This document shows, one piece after another, positions 62,942-64,000 of a stretch of DNA of 64,000 bases. Position 1 is the stretch's first letter, and each line of letters starts with the position of its first letter. The notes beneath the pieces are model-generated. The model was not told the origin of the DNA, ran no database searches, and worked only from the letters and a program-made list of their open reading frames with translations. Made by a program: the position numbers and the translations under genes. The stretch is from Vibrio gelatinilyticus (GTDB taxonomy: Bacteria > Pseudomonadota > Gammaproteobacteria > Enterobacterales > Vibrionaceae). The stretch lies in assembly GCF_022836845.1 (NCBI RefSeq), contig NZ_JAJNNZ010000014.1, positions 1 to 64,000 on the forward strand, in the 5' to 3' direction.

Positions 62942-64000
62942 ATGAGCGAGCTAGCAAAGCAAGCAGTCACACAAAGCAGTGATAGTAATCGAAGTAATGA
63001 AGGGATCATCGAAACGTTCATTAATCAACACCCCAAGGTAACAACCGTCGATCTTATGCTTTTCGATATGAACGGAGTGATCCGGGGAAAGCGAATCAAT
63101 GTCTCCCAACTCGAAAAAGTGTCAGAACAAGGAATTTGCTTACCTGCTTCCGTTTTTGCATTAGATATCTGTGGTGAAACAGTCGAAGAAACAGGGTTAG
63201 GTTTCGAAAAAGGCGATGGGGATCGAATATGCAAACTGGTCGAGAACTCGCTTCAGTTAACACCTTGGCAAGAGAATAGTGCCCAAGCCATTGTCACAAT
63301 GTTCGAACCTAAATCTCACGTGCCTTTTTTTGCAGACCCGCGACATTTACTCGAAACTCAACTGGATAAGTTTTCACAACTTGGGCTAACACCGTGTGTA
63401 GCGATTGAATTAGAATTCTACTTACAGGATTTAGAACACGACGAACACGGGCAACCTCAACCACCATTGATGCCAATCAGTGGCGAGAGAATGACTCAAA
63501 CTCAAGTATATTCGTTAGAAGAACTTGATGAATTCAAAGCATTTCTTGATGAAATACTCGAAACTTGTCACGAACAAAGAATTCCCGCAGAAAACATCAC
63601 TGCTGAATACGCACCTGGCCAATTTGAGGTCAATTTAAAACACACTACCGATGTTCTTTTGGCTTGTGATCAAGCAATGCTACTCAAACGAGTTGTCAGA
63701 TCTGTCGCAAAAAAACACGGCTTTTATGCCAACTTTATGGCAAAACCATATACCGACTATGCCGGTAACGGTTGTCATGTTCACGTTAGCGTGCTGGACA
63801 GCGAAGGTTTTAATATCTTTGGTAAAGACAAAAATACTCTGCTTCATGCTGTATCAGGGCTATTGAGTCATCTCGATGAAAGCATGGCGATTTTTGCCCC
63901 TAATGCCAACTCTTACCGTAGGCTCCAACCGAACATGTTTGTTCCATTACATGCGACTTGGGGTTGGGATAACAGAACTGTTGCCGTGCGTGTGCCAGCA
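62942..64000 (+). CDS. second glutamate-polyamine ligase (PuuA-like), runs off the window
   Basis: The frame starts at ATG 62942 behind AGGGAGCGAACTGAAG and stays open to the window end (353 codons). It has VDLMLFDMNGVIRGKR near the start, IELEFYL (first metal Glu), NGCHVHVSV and FAPNANSYRRL, all GS-family motifs. It is related to but clearly different from the divergent ligase at 61292. The two may use different polyamines. The C-terminus lies outside the window. Confidence 0.88.
   Translation, partial: MSELAKQAVTQSSDSNRSNEGIIETFINQHPKVTTVDLMLFDMNGVIRGKRINVSQLEKVSEQGICLPASVFALDICGETVEETGLGFEKGDGDRICKLVENSLQLTPWQENSAQAIVTMFEPKSHVPFFADPRHLLETQLDKFSQLGLTPCVAIELEFYLQDLEHDEHGQPQPPLMPISGERMTQTQVYSLEELDEFKAFLDEILETCHEQRIPAENITAEYAPGQFEVNLKHTTDVLLACDQAMLLKRVVRSVAKKHGFYANFMAKPYTDYAGNGCHVHVSVLDSEGFNIFGKDKNTLLHAVSGLLSHLDESMAIFAPNANSYRRLQPNMFVPLHATWGWDNRTVAVRVPA

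Overview
The window looks like a piece of a Vibrio (or close Vibrionaceae) genome, probably an accessory-rich replicon. Signs are a VtrA/VtrC-like regulator pair, NorR next to hmp, a YaeQ/cold-shock neighbourhood, a Pot-type polyamine transporter with PuuR-type regulators, and moderate-to-low GC. The species cannot be told from the sequence alone.

Region 1 (1-9,550) is mobile. Two small unrecognised genes are followed by an 8.7-kb composite-transposon-like unit. An IS4-family copy (866-2133) and a damaged second copy (8775-9534) bracket a complete efflux operon (two lipoprotein adaptors plus an RND pump), its divergent TetR regulator and a broken mdaB-like gene. The same 10-bp sequence lies just outside the two outer ends, so the block appears to have entered as one unit. 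Removing it rejoins an intrinsic terminator that belongs to the sulfatase gene.

Region 2 (9,550-20,600) reads as one regulon: secreted sulfatase, DUF3302 plus HlyD membrane pair, small membrane protein, FadL-type channel, short-chain dehydrogenase, LuxR-type regulator, porin, aldehyde dehydrogenase and a glycine-zipper protein. Eight copies of an inverted repeat (CAGTA or a one-base variant, 4-5 bases, TACTG) lie in the upstream regions of these genes. They suggest shared control, perhaps by the LuxR-type protein, for uptake and oxidation of a hydrophobic sulfate ester or alcohol. The substrate is not known.

Region 3 (20,600-38,670) is mixed: an M15-like peptidase, a beta-barrel gene without a signal peptide, a TRAP transporter, and two near-duplicate DksA/TraR-type zinc-finger genes bracketing a small island. 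That island holds an OGFr-like gene, an unknown secreted protein and a stand-alone FtsZ C-terminal fragment. Then come tRNA-Gly, a ThrE-family exporter, a cold-shock protein, YaeQ, a DUF4382 lipoprotein, and the nitric-oxide module hmp/norR with sigma-54 and NorR sites, followed by a glutaredoxin.

Region 4 (38,670-64,000) is mostly polyamine and omega-amino-acid catabolism: aminotransferase, CoA-acylating semialdehyde dehydrogenase and amidotransferase; PuuR-like regulator and PuuC-like dehydrogenase; later a glutamate-polyamine ligase, second aminotransferase, PotFGHI transporter and second PuuR-like regulator, with a second ligase running off the window end. An exact 20-bp sequence is shared by the two divergent control regions 20 kb apart. 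Between these blocks sit a VtrA/VtrC-like pair, two DHA2 transporters (the first with a structured leader), an RlpA-like lipoprotein, an amidohydrolase and a small heat-shock protein.
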